NCBI RefSeq assembly: GCF_001953055.1
Contig: NZ_CP019044.1
Span: 372,001 to 436,000 of the forward strand
Source of the DNA: Salaquimonas pukyongi
GTDB lineage: Bacteria > Pseudomonadota > Alphaproteobacteria > Rhizobiales > Rhizobiaceae
DNA: 64,000 bases
Direction of reading: 5' to 3'
Part shown: one piece after another, positions 27,965 to 36,515 of the stretch
Layout of the letters: every line of letters starts with the position of its first letter
How positions within the stretch are numbered: position 1 is the stretch's first letter
Program-made: the position numbers and the translations under genes
Notes under the pieces: model-generated
Databases searched by the model: none
Seen by the model: only the letters and a program-made list of their open reading frames with translations
What the model was told of the DNA's origin: nothing

Positions 27965-29155
27965 ATGAGCGCTGAAAAACACACCTTCTCCACCTATGCG
28001 CAACCCGAAATCGAGTTCGTGCGTGGCGAAGGTACTCATCTGTATGACAATCAGGGCAACGAGTATCTGGATCTGACCGCCGGTATTGCCGTCAATGCCC
28101 TCGGCCATGCCCATCCCGAACTGGTCGCGGCCCTGAAGGATCAGGCCGAAAAGCTCTGGCATACCTCCAATCTTTTCCCCATTCAGGGGCAGGAGAAGGT
28201 TGCAAGGCTGCTCTGCGAACACAGCTTCGCCGATCGCGTCTTCTTCACCAATTCCGGCGCCGAGGCACTGGAGTGCTGTTTCAAGACGGCGCGGCGATAT
28301 CACCACAACCGGGGTGAAACGGACCGTATCAACATTCTTACCTTCGAGGGCGCCTTCCACGGACGGACACTGGCTACCATCGCTGCCGGCGCCCAGCCGA
28401 AATATCTGGAAGGTTTTGGCCCCAAGACACCGGGTTTCATCTCCCTGCCATTCGGTGATGAAGATGCGCTGGCCGCCGCCATTGACGAAACCACCGCCGC
28501 CATTCTGATAGAACCCATTCAGGGTGAGGGTGGCATTCGGGAAGTGCCCAGTCAGACCCTTCGCGACCTGCGGGAGCTGTGCGACAAACATGGCATCCTG
28601 CTGATCTATGATGAAGTCCAGACCGGCATTGGCCGTACCGGAAAGCTCTTTGCCCATGAATGGGCAGGCGACAAGGGCGAGGGGGCACCCGATATCATGG
28701 CTGTGGCAAAGGGGCTTGGCGGCGGCTTTCCCGTCGGTGCCTGTCTGGCCCGCGCGGAAGTGGCAGAAGCCCTGACGGCGGGAACCCACGGCACCACCTT
28801 TGGCGGCAACCCGCTTGCCATGGCAGTCGCGGGCAAGGTGCTGGAAATTGTCACGGCAGACGGTTTTCTGGATCAGGTAAACCAGAGTGCCCTGCTGTTC
28901 AGACAGATACTGGCTGAAATGACCGACCAGTATCCTGCTCTGGTAACCGAAGTCCGCGGCAAGGGGCTGCTGCTCGGGTTGAAGGCGGTTGTTCCCAATA
29001 CCGACATCATTACAGCCTTCCGCCAGCATCATTTGCTGGCGGTTGGCGCCGGCGACAATGTGGTACGCTTTGCGCCGCCACTTACCATCACTCCCGAAGA
29101 GCTGCGCGAGGCCCGTAGCCGAATGACTGCTGCCCTGGATACAATTCAAACCTGA
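27965..29155 (+). CDS. argD: Acetylornithine aminotransferase
   Basis: PLP enzyme of arginine synthesis (N-acetylglutamate semialdehyde to N2-acetylornithine; often also succinyl-diaminopimelate aminotransferase). 396 residues. Seen: class III aminotransferase motifs including [33 protein letters not shown] and the PLP lysine in [10 protein letters not shown] (Lys249). The ATG at 27965 matches the usual N-terminus; the frame is open to 27701 but that part lacks family similarity. It is followed at 22 bp by argF on the same strand. Confidence 0.93.
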   Translation: MSAEKHTFSTYAQPEIEFVRGEGTHLYDNQGNEYLDLTAGIAVNALGHAHPELVAALKDQAEKLWHTSNLFPIQGQEKVARLLCEHSFADRVFFTNSGAEALECCFKTARRYHHNRGETDRINILTFEGAFHGRTLATIAAGAQPKYLEGFGPKTPGFISLPFGDEDALAAAIDETTAAILIEPIQGEGGIREVPSQTLRDLRELCDKHGILLIYDEVQTGIGRTGKLFAHEWAGDKGEGAPDIMAVAKGLGGGFPVGACLARAEVAEALTAGTHGTTFGGNPLAMAVAGKVLEIVTADGFLDQVNQSALLFRQILAEMTDQYPALVTEVRGKGLLLGLKAVVPNTDIITAFRQHHLLAVGAGDNVVRFAPPLTITPEELREARSRMTAALDTIQT

Positions 29156-29177
29156 CCTGGCGAGAACGGAAAAGAAG

Positions 29178-30095
29178 ATGACCGATACGCCCAGACATTT
29201 CCTCAATATTTCCGCACTGGAAGCTGGCACCCTCAATTCGATCCTGTCCGATTCTGCTGCCATGAAAGGCAGTGCGGACAAGGATGCCCGCCCGCTTGCC
29301 GGCAAGGTGCTGGCGATGATTTTTGAAAAACCGTCGACCCGCACCCGCGTGTCGTTCGATGTCGGCATGCGCCAGCTCGGCGGCGAAACCATCTTTCTGT
29401 CGGGTGCAGAGATGCAGCTTGGCCGTTCGGAAACAATTGCCGATACGGCCCGGGTTTTGTCCCGCTATGTGGATATCATCATGATCCGCACGACGGATCA
29501 CGAACGGCTTCGCGAACTTGCCGAATATGCCACGGTGCCGGTAATCAACGGTTTGACCGACGATACCCATCCCTGCCAGATCATGGCTGATCTGATGACC
29601 TTTCAGCAGCATCGCGGATCGCTTGAAGGACGCAAATTCACCTGGACAGGCGATGGCAACAACGTATTGCATTCGCTGATCGAGGGCGCCGCCCGCTTTG
29701 GGTACGAACTGCATATTGCCGTGCCCGAAGGTTCCGAGCCGGAGGCCCGCTATATCGAATGGGCAAGGAAGAACGGCGGGAGCATCCATCTGGGTAATGA
29801 CCCGGAAGCAGCGGTGGCAGACGCCGATTGTGTTTTTACCGATTGCTGGGTGTCCATGAACCAGGAACACCGTGCCCGTGGCCACAACGTCTTCATGCCA
29901 TTCCAGGTCAATGAGGATTTGATGTCGAAAGCAAAGCCCGACAGCCTCTTTATGCATTGTCTTCCCGCCCATCGCGGCGAGGAAGTGACCGACGCTGTCA
30001 TGGACGGTCCGCATTCGGTCGTATTCGATGAAGCGGAAAACCGTCTTCACGCACAAAAGGGCATTCTTGCCTGGTGCATGGGGATTGGCGGTTGA
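29178..30095 (+). CDS. argF: Ornithine carbamoyltransferase
   Basis: Makes citrulline from ornithine and carbamoyl phosphate in the cytosol. 305 residues, the normal length. Seen: carbamoyl-phosphate motif STRTR (residues 53-57), [11 protein letters not shown], ornithine-loop area [11 protein letters not shown] and the catalytic [11 protein letters not shown] near the C-terminus. A GGAAAAGAAG stretch precedes the ATG. The next gene, hslO, starts 35 bp later on the same strand, an arrangement common in Hyphomicrobiales. Confidence 0.95.
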   Translation: MTDTPRHFLNISALEAGTLNSILSDSAAMKGSADKDARPLAGKVLAMIFEKPSTRTRVSFDVGMRQLGGETIFLSGAEMQLGRSETIADTARVLSRYVDIIMIRTTDHERLRELAEYATVPVINGLTDDTHPCQIMADLMTFQQHRGSLEGRKFTWTGDGNNVLHSLIEGAARFGYELHIAVPEGSEPEARYIEWARKNGGSIHLGNDPEAAVADADCVFTDCWVSMNQEHRARGHNVFMPFQVNEDLMSKAKPDSLFMHCLPAHRGEEVTDAVMDGPHSVVFDEAENRLHAQKGILAWCMGIGG

Positions 30096-30129
30096 CACCG
30101 GTCTTCACCATCAGCCTCGAGTAGGGTCA

Positions 30130-31119
30130 ATGACGCAGGACACGCCTCAAACCTCCGGCCTCGCCGGCATCGATTCTGTATTGCCGTTTCATGTGCCGGC
30201 GCTGGATGTGCGCGGCCGGGCGGTACAGCTTGGCCCGATGCTGTCTTCCATTCTTGATCGCCATGATTATCCCGAACCGGTATCGCGCCTGTTGGGAGAG
30301 GTAATCGTTCTGACGGTATTGCTGGGAAGTTCGCTCAAGTTCGACGGCCGCTTCACGATCCAGACCCAGACCGACGGGCCTGTGTCACTGCTGGTGGTTG
30401 ACTTCAAGACCCCTGGCGCGGTGCGTGCCTATGCAAGCTTCGATGCCGACGCTGTGGCCAAGGCGCAGGCGGCAACTGCCGATAGTCCGGAGGACCTGCT
30501 TGGCAAGGGCATCCTGGCCATGACCATCGACCAGGGTGCCCACACCCAGCGCTATCAGGGCATTGTCGAACTCTCTGGCACCAGCCTGGAGGAGGTTGCA
30601 CAGGCATACTTTCGCCAGTCCGAGCAGATTCCGACCCATGTGCGCATTGCCGTGTCCCGTCTTCTTATTCCGGATATCGGCGGTCAGGGGTCCTCGCAGA
30701 CCTGGCAGGGCGGGGGCGTGCTGGTACAGTTTCTACCGGAAACACAGGAACGGTATACGGTCCGCGATTTGCCGGGCGGCGATGCACCGCAGGACGCAGA
30801 CGAGCCGCAGACCGAGGAAACCGATGAAGCCTGGGTTGAAGCCCGGATTCTGACCGAGACGATCCGCGACGATGAACTGACTGACCCTGAGATCAGTTCC
30901 GAGCGGCTGCTTTATCGATTGTTCCACGAACAGGGCGTGCGGGTTCACGAGGCCAGTCTCATTGAGGACAAGTGCAGCTGCAACCGCGAAAAAATACTGG
31001 ATGTGCTGAAGTCGCTGCCCCAGGATGAGCTCGGCGAAAGCTGGCAGGATGGCCAGATTATCACCAGTTGCGAGTTCTGCAGCACGGTCTATACCGTCAA
31101 GCCCGGCGATCTGGAATAG
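30130..31119 (+). CDS. hslO: Hsp33 redox-regulated molecular chaperone
   Basis: Cytosolic holdase chaperone activated by oxidation of a zinc-binding cysteine centre. 329 residues. Seen: the C-terminal CSC (Cys282, Cys284) and CEFC (Cys314, Cys317) motifs with the expected linker, and an N-terminal domain with VIVLTVLLGSSLKFDGRFTI. An acidic insert (DADEPQTEETDEAW, about residues 220-236) precedes the linker. The chosen ATG follows GTAGGGTC; the open frame upstream overlaps argF and is not used. Confidence 0.93.
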   Translation: MTQDTPQTSGLAGIDSVLPFHVPALDVRGRAVQLGPMLSSILDRHDYPEPVSRLLGEVIVLTVLLGSSLKFDGRFTIQTQTDGPVSLLVVDFKTPGAVRAYASFDADAVAKAQAATADSPEDLLGKGILAMTIDQGAHTQRYQGIVELSGTSLEEVAQAYFRQSEQIPTHVRIAVSRLLIPDIGGQGSSQTWQGGGVLVQFLPETQERYTVRDLPGGDAPQDADEPQTEETDEAWVEARILTETIRDDELTDPEISSERLLYRLFHEQGVRVHEASLIEDKCSCNREKILDVLKSLPQDELGESWQDGQIITSCEFCSTVYTVKPGDLE

Positions 31120-31121
31120 AC

Positions 31122-31352
31122 TAGAGCGTGTCCTGGTTTGATGGGATCGTTTGAACGCCGGTAACCAGGTTCAGGCGATTGCAGAAAACAAAAGCTATTC
31201 AACATGGTATTGCATTAGCTGTGGTGTCTTTTGCGCCCTGGCTTCGTCGAAATCCTCGCAGGATGGATAAACATCCTGCTGTGGTCTTCTCCTTGCCGGA
31301 GGCGAAAAATCCATCCATTCAAACTGCTTCCATTTAAACCGGACACGCTCTA
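31122..31352 (-). repeat. Non-coding terminal-inverted-repeat element, copy 2 (231 bp, inverted)
   Basis: Starts TAGAGCGTGTCC and ends with TTTAAACCGGACACGCTCTA. Read on the minus strand, its first about 140 bp follow copy 1 (25573-25883) closely, including the stretch TGGATGGATTTTTCGCCTCC and GCGAGGATTTCGACGAAGCC. It lies 2 bp after the hslO stop and before trkH's 3' end. The two copies enclose ppk2, gcrA, argD, argF and hslO. Confidence 0.8.
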
Positions 31353-31375
31353 GGCCAGAAGGTTTGTTACACCGT

Positions 31376-32860
31376 TCAGTTCCGCCAGAAATGCGGTACG
31401 AAAAGCACCAGAACGGTCAGCAGTTCCAGCCGGCCGACCATCATTGCAATCGTCAAGATCCACTTGGCGCTGTCATTCAGACTCTTGAAGTTGCCGACCG
31501 GTCCGATGATGTCACCCATGCCGGGCCCGACATTGGCAAGCGCCGTTGCGGCGGCTGAAGCGGCGGTGATGAAGTCCAGCCCCACCATGTTGAGCGCCAC
31601 GGTCGTAACCCAGAAAGCAAGGGCGAACAGGAACAGAAAGTTCATGACGGCTGCAGAAACCTCTTCCTTCAGCGGCCGGCCATTATAGCGCATGATGAAG
31701 ATGCCATTGGGCTGCAGGGTGCGCCGGACATGCTGTTTGACGGTTTCGTACAGGATCTGGAAGCGGAAAATCTTGATGCCGCAGGATGTCGAGCCCGCAC
31801 AACCGCCGATGAACATGATGAGGAAGAAGAAAAACTGCGAGGAAAACCCCCAGCCGTTGTAATCCGTCGTTGTGTATCCGGTCCCCGTGACGAGGGATGT
31901 GACGTTCAGAAGCGAGTGAAACAACCCGCGCACCGGGTTGTCCGGTTCGGGATGCAGCCACCAGCCGATCATGATTAACGCGAAGAGAATAAACAGAAAG
32001 GCCCGGACCTGGGAATTGCGCCATAGTGCGCTTGGTTCCCCTCGAACGGCCTGGACATAAAGGATGAACGGGATCGACCCGGCCACCATGAACAGCGCTG
32101 CCACCCCATCGACCAGATAGCTGTCGAAATAGGCAAGCGAGGCATCCTTGGTTGAGAAGCCACCCGTGGCAACGGTTGTCATCGCATGAATGACGGCATC
32201 GTCAATTTTCATGCCGACCAGGAGATAGGCCATGGTGCACAAGACGGTTATGAAGATGAACATCAGGGTCAGCGACCCTGAAATCTGGGTTGCCCGGGGC
32301 ATGATTTTTTCAGCCGTGTCGAAGGCTTCGATCTTGAAAAGCTGCATGCCGCCGATTTGCAGCATGGGCAACACCGCCACGGCCATGACAATAATGCCCA
32401 GCCCGCCCAGCCATTGCTGGATTCCCCGCCACAGAAGAATGCCCGGCGGCGCGTAATCGAGACCGGTGATGACGGTGGAGCCGGTTGTCGTGATACCGGA
32501 CATCGATTCAAACATTGCATCGGTGAAACTGGGCACAACGCCTGACCACATATAGGGCAGGGCACCGAACAGCGGCAGCAGGATCCAGGCTAGCGTCACC
32601 AGCAGAAAGGCCTGCCGCGTGCTCATGTCGGTTACCGTGCCCCGGGCGCCGCTGTAGAGGCCGACACCGACCAGACTGGTCAGTAGGCTTGCAGTAACAA
32701 AAACCTGCCAGTCGTCATTGTTGGCCATCAGATCGACGACCGCCGGCAAAAGCATGGAAGCGCCAAGGGTTGCCAGCAACAGCCCGTTGACCAGCATGAT
32801 CGGCCGCACCATGCCGAAAATGGAGCGGTCTGCCGGCTTAGTTGTAGACGGGGTCTGCAT
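31376..32860 (-). CDS. trkH: Trk-type potassium transporter membrane subunit
   Basis: K+ uptake channel subunit of the inner membrane, working with a TrkA regulator. 494 residues with about ten hydrophobic segments. Seen: four selectivity-filter/pore motifs, TTTGSTVITG, VATGGFSTKD, LVTGTGYTTTDYN and ALANVGPGMGDI. Start at 32860 overlaps the end of apaG by 23 bp, suggesting coupling; the frame is open to 32893 but the extra part runs further into apaG. No trkA is in the window. Confidence 0.9.
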   Translation of the reverse strand: MQTPSTTKPADRSIFGMVRPIMLVNGLLLATLGASMLLPAVVDLMANNDDWQVFVTASLLTSLVGVGLYSGARGTVTDMSTRQAFLLVTLAWILLPLFGALPYMWSGVVPSFTDAMFESMSGITTTGSTVITGLDYAPPGILLWRGIQQWLGGLGIIVMAVAVLPMLQIGGMQLFKIEAFDTAEKIMPRATQISGSLTLMFIFITVLCTMAYLLVGMKIDDAVIHAMTTVATGGFSTKDASLAYFDSYLVDGVAALFMVAGSIPFILYVQAVRGEPSALWRNSQVRAFLFILFALIMIGWWLHPEPDNPVRGLFHSLLNVTSLVTGTGYTTTDYNGWGFSSQFFFFLIMFIGGCAGSTSCGIKIFRFQILYETVKQHVRRTLQPNGIFIMRYNGRPLKEEVSAAVMNFLFLFALAFWVTTVALNMVGLDFITAASAAATALANVGPGMGDIIGPVGNFKSLNDSAKWILTIAMMVGRLELLTVLVLFVPHFWRN

Positions 32861-33230
32861 CGGGGATATCCAGCGAAAAGGCGGGAATGGCAACGGTTAG
32901 CGAGCTGCCGTCCTCATAGCGCATTTCATAGTGCCCTACCATGATGCCGGACGGCGTGGATAGCGGGCAGCCACTGGTATATTCGTAACTTGCACCGGGG
33001 CCGATGACCGGTTGTTCACCCACAACGCCTTCGCCGGAAACCTCTTCAACCTGACCATTCGCATCGGTGATGTGCCAATAGCGGTTGATCAACTGGATGG
33101 CACGCTTGCCGCCGTTTTCGATCAGCACGCGATAAGCCCAGAAATAAAGATTGCGCTCGGGGTCCGAGCGCTCGTCGATATATACCGGTAGCACGTTGAC
33201 GGTGATGTGATCGGTCGATTGTCGGTACAT
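32838..33230 (-). CDS. apaG: ApaG family protein
   Basis: Small protein of 130 residues with an FnIII-like fold; precise biochemical role unsettled. Seen: VNVLPVYIDERSDPERNLYF, AYRVLIENGG, RYWHITDANG, EVSGEGVVGEQPVI and the C-terminal MVGHYEMRYEDG, all typical. Start at MYRQSTDH is the normal ApaG N-terminus; the open frame upstream overlaps the divergent phosphotransferase region and is ignored. Its stop overlaps the trkH start. Confidence 0.93.
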   Translation of the reverse strand: MYRQSTDHITVNVLPVYIDERSDPERNLYFWAYRVLIENGGKRAIQLINRYWHITDANGQVEEVSGEGVVGEQPVIGPGASYEYTSGCPLSTPSGIMVGHYEMRYEDGSSLTVAIPAFSLDIPDADPVYN

Positions 33231-33339
33231 GCTGACAAGTCTACATTCTTCATGCCAGAACTGCCAGACGCTTTCCTTCGCAGCACTGCCTGTGCTGGGC
33301 GAGGAAAGCCGGCGCGAAAGCTCAAACACGGTCGATTGC

Positions 33340-33951
33340 ATGCTGGACGGGATTGCGAGAAAACAGATCGATCCGCTTTTGATGGCGATCGCATCCAGGC
33401 TTGCCAAGACCGGCATCACGCCGAACCAGATTACCGTTGCCGGATTTTTTGTCGGGGTGGCGGCAGCGGCCGCAATTGCCGCCGGCTGGTTTTTGACCGG
33501 CCTTGCTCTGCTGCTGGCAAGCCGTCTGGCGGACGGTCTTGATGGATCGCTTGCCAGGCTGACGAAGACGAGCGATTTTGGCGGCTTTCTGGATATCGTT
33601 CTGGATTTCGCCTTTTATGGCATCATACCCCTTGGGTTCATCTTCACAGATCCTGAGCAAAACGCTCTTGCCGGCGCGACTTTGATTTTTTCTTTCTATG
33701 TAAACGGTGCCAGTTTTCTCGCTTTCGCCACGCTGGCGGAAAAGCGCAAGCTCACCGGCAATGCCCGTGGCACAAAGTCGATTTTTTTTACCACCGGGCT
33801 GGCAGAGGCAACCGAAACCCTGGCGGTCTTCGTCCTGGCCTGTCTATTCCCGGCCTGGTTTTCAACCCTTGCCTGGGTGTTCGCTGCAGTCTGTTTTTAT
33901 ACCGCGCTGGTTCGCATTCTGCAGGCGCGCGAAACGTTTTATGGTCGCTGA
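33340..33951 (+). CDS. CDP-alcohol phosphatidyltransferase family membrane protein
   Basis: Integral membrane enzyme, 203 residues with about five hydrophobic segments, expected to transfer a phosphatidyl or related group from a CDP-alcohol to an acceptor alcohol. Seen: the full catalytic signature DGLDGSLAR ... GGFLDIVLD (D-G-x2-A-R-x7-G-x3-D-x3-D), so metal ligands are present. Which phospholipid it makes cannot be said. The ATG at 33340 follows weak ribosome-site sequence. Its stop directly abuts the metZ stop on the other strand with no gap. Confidence 0.85.
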   Translation: MLDGIARKQIDPLLMAIASRLAKTGITPNQITVAGFFVGVAAAAAIAAGWFLTGLALLLASRLADGLDGSLARLTKTSDFGGFLDIVLDFAFYGIIPLGFIFTDPEQNALAGATLIFSFYVNGASFLAFATLAEKRKLTGNARGTKSIFFTTGLAEATETLAVFVLACLFPAWFSTLAWVFAAVCFYTALVRILQARETFYGR

Positions 33952-35148
33952 TTAGCCGGTTGCGGCAAGGGCCTGATCAAGATCGGCAATCAGATCATCT
34001 TCATGTTCAAGCCCCACCGAGAGCCGCAGCAGACCCGGCGAGATACCCAATTCTATTTGATCTTCCGCGCTCAGGTTCTTGTGCGTGGTGGTGGCCGGGT
34101 GAGTCACCAGGCTTTTTGCATCCCCCAGATTGTTGGAAATCCGGACGATTCTGAGCGCATTCTCGAATGCAAAGGCTGCGGCCTTGCCGCCTTCCACCTC
34201 GAAGGCCAGCAGGGTGGAGCCACCGCTCATCTGCCTGTTTGCGAGATCAGCCTGGGGATGGGAGGCATCTCCAGGGTAGATTGCCCGTGTAACTTTGGGA
34301 TGCGAAGCAAGATAGCGGCACAGCTTTTGCGCCGTTGCCGTTTGCTGACGCACCCGCACAGGCAGCGTTTCAAGCCCCTTGAGCAGAACCCAGGCATTAA
34401 ATGGGCTCAGAGAGGGGCCGGTATGGCGGAAATAGTCGTGCAGGCTTTCCTCAATCCACGCCTTGTCCGACAGCACGATGCCGCCAAGGCACCGGCCCTG
34501 ACCGTCGATGTGTTTGGTTGCCGAATAAACGACGATGTCTGCGCCAAGCGCCAGCGGCTTTTGCTGTAGCGGCGTTGCAAAGACATTGTCGACCACCAGC
34601 TTTGCGCCACTCTCATGGGCCAGGTCGGCAATGGCCGCAATATCACACAATTCAAGGGTTGGGTTGGTTGGGCTTTCCAGAAAGAATACCCTGGTTTCGG
34701 GCCGCACAGCCCGCTTCCAGGCATCAAGATCCTTGCCATCGACCAGGGTACACTCGATGCCATAGGCTGGCATCAGCGTTTCGATCACCCACCGGCAGGA
34801 GCCGAACAGAGCCTTTGCAGCCACGATGTGGTCGCCGGTTTTGACCTGGCAGCCGATGGCGCTTGCAACCGCTGCCATGCCGGAGGCTGTGGCCCGCGCG
34901 TCTTCGGCACCTTCAAGCACACACATGCGCTGTTCGAACATGTGTACCGTTGGGTTGGCGTATCGCGAATAGATGAAGCCCTCTTCATCCCCCTTGAACC
35001 GTGCCTCGGCGGATTCTGCGCTGTCATAAACAAAGCCCTGGGTCAGATAGAGTGCTTCCGATGTCTCACCGAAGGGCGAGCGCAATGTACCGCCATGGAC
35101 CAGTGCCGTGGCAGGATTCCAGTTTGCCGGGTTGGAAAGATCAGTCAT
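33952..35148 (-). CDS. metZ: O-succinylhomoserine sulfhydrylase
   Basis: PLP enzyme of methionine synthesis that makes homocysteine from O-succinylhomoserine and sulfide. 398 residues. Seen: Cys/Met metabolism PLP family motifs, YSRYANPTVHMFEQR, ATASGMAAVASA, LVVDNVFATPLQQ, the PLP lysine in YSATKHIDGQG, and the C-terminal RLSVGLEHEDDLI. Start at 35148 follows the riboswitch and terminator; upstream in-frame residues fall inside those elements. Control by SAM through the upstream riboswitch is expected. Confidence 0.93.
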   Translation of the reverse strand: MTDLSNPANWNPATALVHGGTLRSPFGETSEALYLTQGFVYDSAESAEARFKGDEEGFIYSRYANPTVHMFEQRMCVLEGAEDARATASGMAAVASAIGCQVKTGDHIVAAKALFGSCRWVIETLMPAYGIECTLVDGKDLDAWKRAVRPETRVFFLESPTNPTLELCDIAAIADLAHESGAKLVVDNVFATPLQQKPLALGADIVVYSATKHIDGQGRCLGGIVLSDKAWIEESLHDYFRHTGPSLSPFNAWVLLKGLETLPVRVRQQTATAQKLCRYLASHPKVTRAIYPGDASHPQADLANRQMSGGSTLLAFEVEGGKAAAFAFENALRIVRISNNLGDAKSLVTHPATTTHKNLSAEDQIELGISPGLLRLSVGLEHEDDLIADLDQALAATG

Positions 35149-35182
35149 CGTGTTACGCGTCCTGGTGCTGCGCAACCGGAAA

Positions 35183-35213
35183 CAAAAAATCCGGCTGCAA
35201 GCGCTAACCGGAT
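35183..35213 (-). terminator. Attenuator hairpin between SAM-II riboswitch and metZ
   Basis: On the minus strand ATCCGG (35213-35208) pairs with CCGGAT (35194-35189), followed by a T run (35189-35184). The position, 28 bp after the aptamer and before the metZ ATG, suits transcription termination control, although many SAM-II switches act on translation. Confidence 0.6.
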
Positions 35214-35240
35214 CCGAGAATGCCCTTTTCGGGTGCATCG

Positions 35241-35297
35241 GCCCTTTTAGCGAGTTGTTTTACGTGGCTGCAAGCCGGCCGGCCCAAATCACCACGG
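35241..35297 (-). promoter_or_regulatory. SAM-II riboswitch upstream of metZ
   Basis: On the minus strand the sequence has the SAM-II layout: P1 arm CGTGG (35296-35292), the conserved GTGATTTG run, a GC-rich internal stretch, TTGCAG, the P1 return arm CCACG (35267-35263), an A-rich stretch, and the 3' pseudoknot segment TCGCTAAAAGGG (to 35241). This is the alphaproteobacterial aptamer that binds S-adenosylmethionine and lowers expression of methionine genes. It ends about 92 nt before the metZ start. Confidence 0.9.
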
Positions 35298-35403
35298 TTC
35301 AATAATCAGTGGTTTAATGGCGAAACCCCTTTGCGTCAATGGCGCGATTGATTAGAGCAGGAAGCATGCCCGTACATGCGGGCCAAGCAAACAAACGGAA
35401 GTC

Positions 35404-36513
35404 ATGGGCGGGAACAGCGAACAAGAAGCACCGGCAGGCATTTTGCCGGACCGGATGATTGCAGAACTGTTTGAAAGCGGTGCACTGACCGCCACCCGTC
35501 CGCTCGATAGCGATCAGATACAGCCCGCCAGCCTGGATTTGCGGCTGGGGGAGAAGGCGTACCGTGTTCGCGCCTCCTTCCTTCCCGGCAAGACGACGGT
35601 TGCCGAAAAGCTTGAAAACCTGAAACTGCATGAATTCAGTCTCGAACAGGGCGCGGTGTTGGAGACAGGCTGTGTCTATATCGTTCCGCTGCTGGAAGGT
35701 TTACAGCTTCCTGCAAAGGTCTCAGCCTCGGCAAACCCCAAAAGTTCCACCGGCCGTCTGGACATTTTCACCCGCGTAATCAGCGACCATTGCCAGGGCT
35801 TCGACCAGATTTCGGCGGGTTACAACGGACCGCTATACCTGGAAATCAGTCCGAGCACCTTTCCCGTCGTGGTGCGCACCGGCTCACGCCTTTCCCAGGT
35901 TCGTTTCCGCACCGGCGTTTCGCTGCTTACCGACAGCGAATTGTCGAAACTGCATGAAGAGGAAGTGCTCGTCGCCACTTCAGAACCCAACATCCACAAT
36001 CAGGGAATTGGGCTGTCCATCGATCTGACCGGCGACGAAAATGGACTGGTGGGCTATCGCGGCAAGCGGCATACGGGTGTCGTGGACGTCGACCGCAAGG
36101 CCGTGCTCGAGATTCACGATTTCTGGGAGCCAATCTACAATCGCGGAAACCGGGATATCGTGCTGGATCCGAACGAGTTTTATATCCTCGTATCCCGGGA
36201 AGCCGTCCACGTGCCGCCGCTATATGCTGCAGAAATGGTTCCCTTCGATCCGCTGGTGGGCGAATTCCGCGTCCATTATGCGGGTTTTTTCGATCCCGGA
36301 TTCGGCCACGCGGCCGCAGGTGGCCTTGGGGCTCGCGGTGTGTTGGAAGTCAGAAGCCACGAAGTGCCGTTTATTCTGGAGCACGGTCAGATCATTGGCC
36401 GGCTGGTCTATGAGCGCATGCTGGAGCACCCCGGCGCCCTGTACGGGCAGGATCTGGGCTCCAATTATCAGGCTCAGGGGTTGAAGCTCTCAAAGCATTT
36501 CCGGTCCGGCTGA
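35404..36513 (+). CDS. dcd: 2'-deoxycytidine 5'-triphosphate deaminase, two-domain form
   Basis: Makes dUTP from dCTP for thymidylate synthesis. 369 residues, about twice the length of the enteric enzyme, with two dUTPase-like halves. Seen: IQPASLDLRLGEKAYRV, the active-site motif SSTGRLDIFTRVISD in the first half, and a second half with SIDLTGDENGLVGYRG, FDPGFGHAAAGG and LEVRSHEVPFILEHGQ. The duplicated form is usual in Hyphomicrobiales. GGAAG lies 3-7 nt before the ATG. Divergent from metZ. Confidence 0.9.
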   Translation: MGGNSEQEAPAGILPDRMIAELFESGALTATRPLDSDQIQPASLDLRLGEKAYRVRASFLPGKTTVAEKLENLKLHEFSLEQGAVLETGCVYIVPLLEGLQLPAKVSASANPKSSTGRLDIFTRVISDHCQGFDQISAGYNGPLYLEISPSTFPVVVRTGSRLSQVRFRTGVSLLTDSELSKLHEEEVLVATSEPNIHNQGIGLSIDLTGDENGLVGYRGKRHTGVVDVDRKAVLEIHDFWEPIYNRGNRDIVLDPNEFYILVSREAVHVPPLYAAEMVPFDPLVGEFRVHYAGFFDPGFGHAAAGGLGARGVLEVRSHEVPFILEHGQIIGRLVYERMLEHPGALYGQDLGSNYQAQGLKLSKHFRSG

Positions 36514-36515
36514 AC

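Noticed and set aside
27632-29392. Long open frame antisense to argD (586 codons)
   Set aside because: It mirrors a well-supported argD with full motifs; the translated product has no recognisable domain and arises from GC-rich codon bias.
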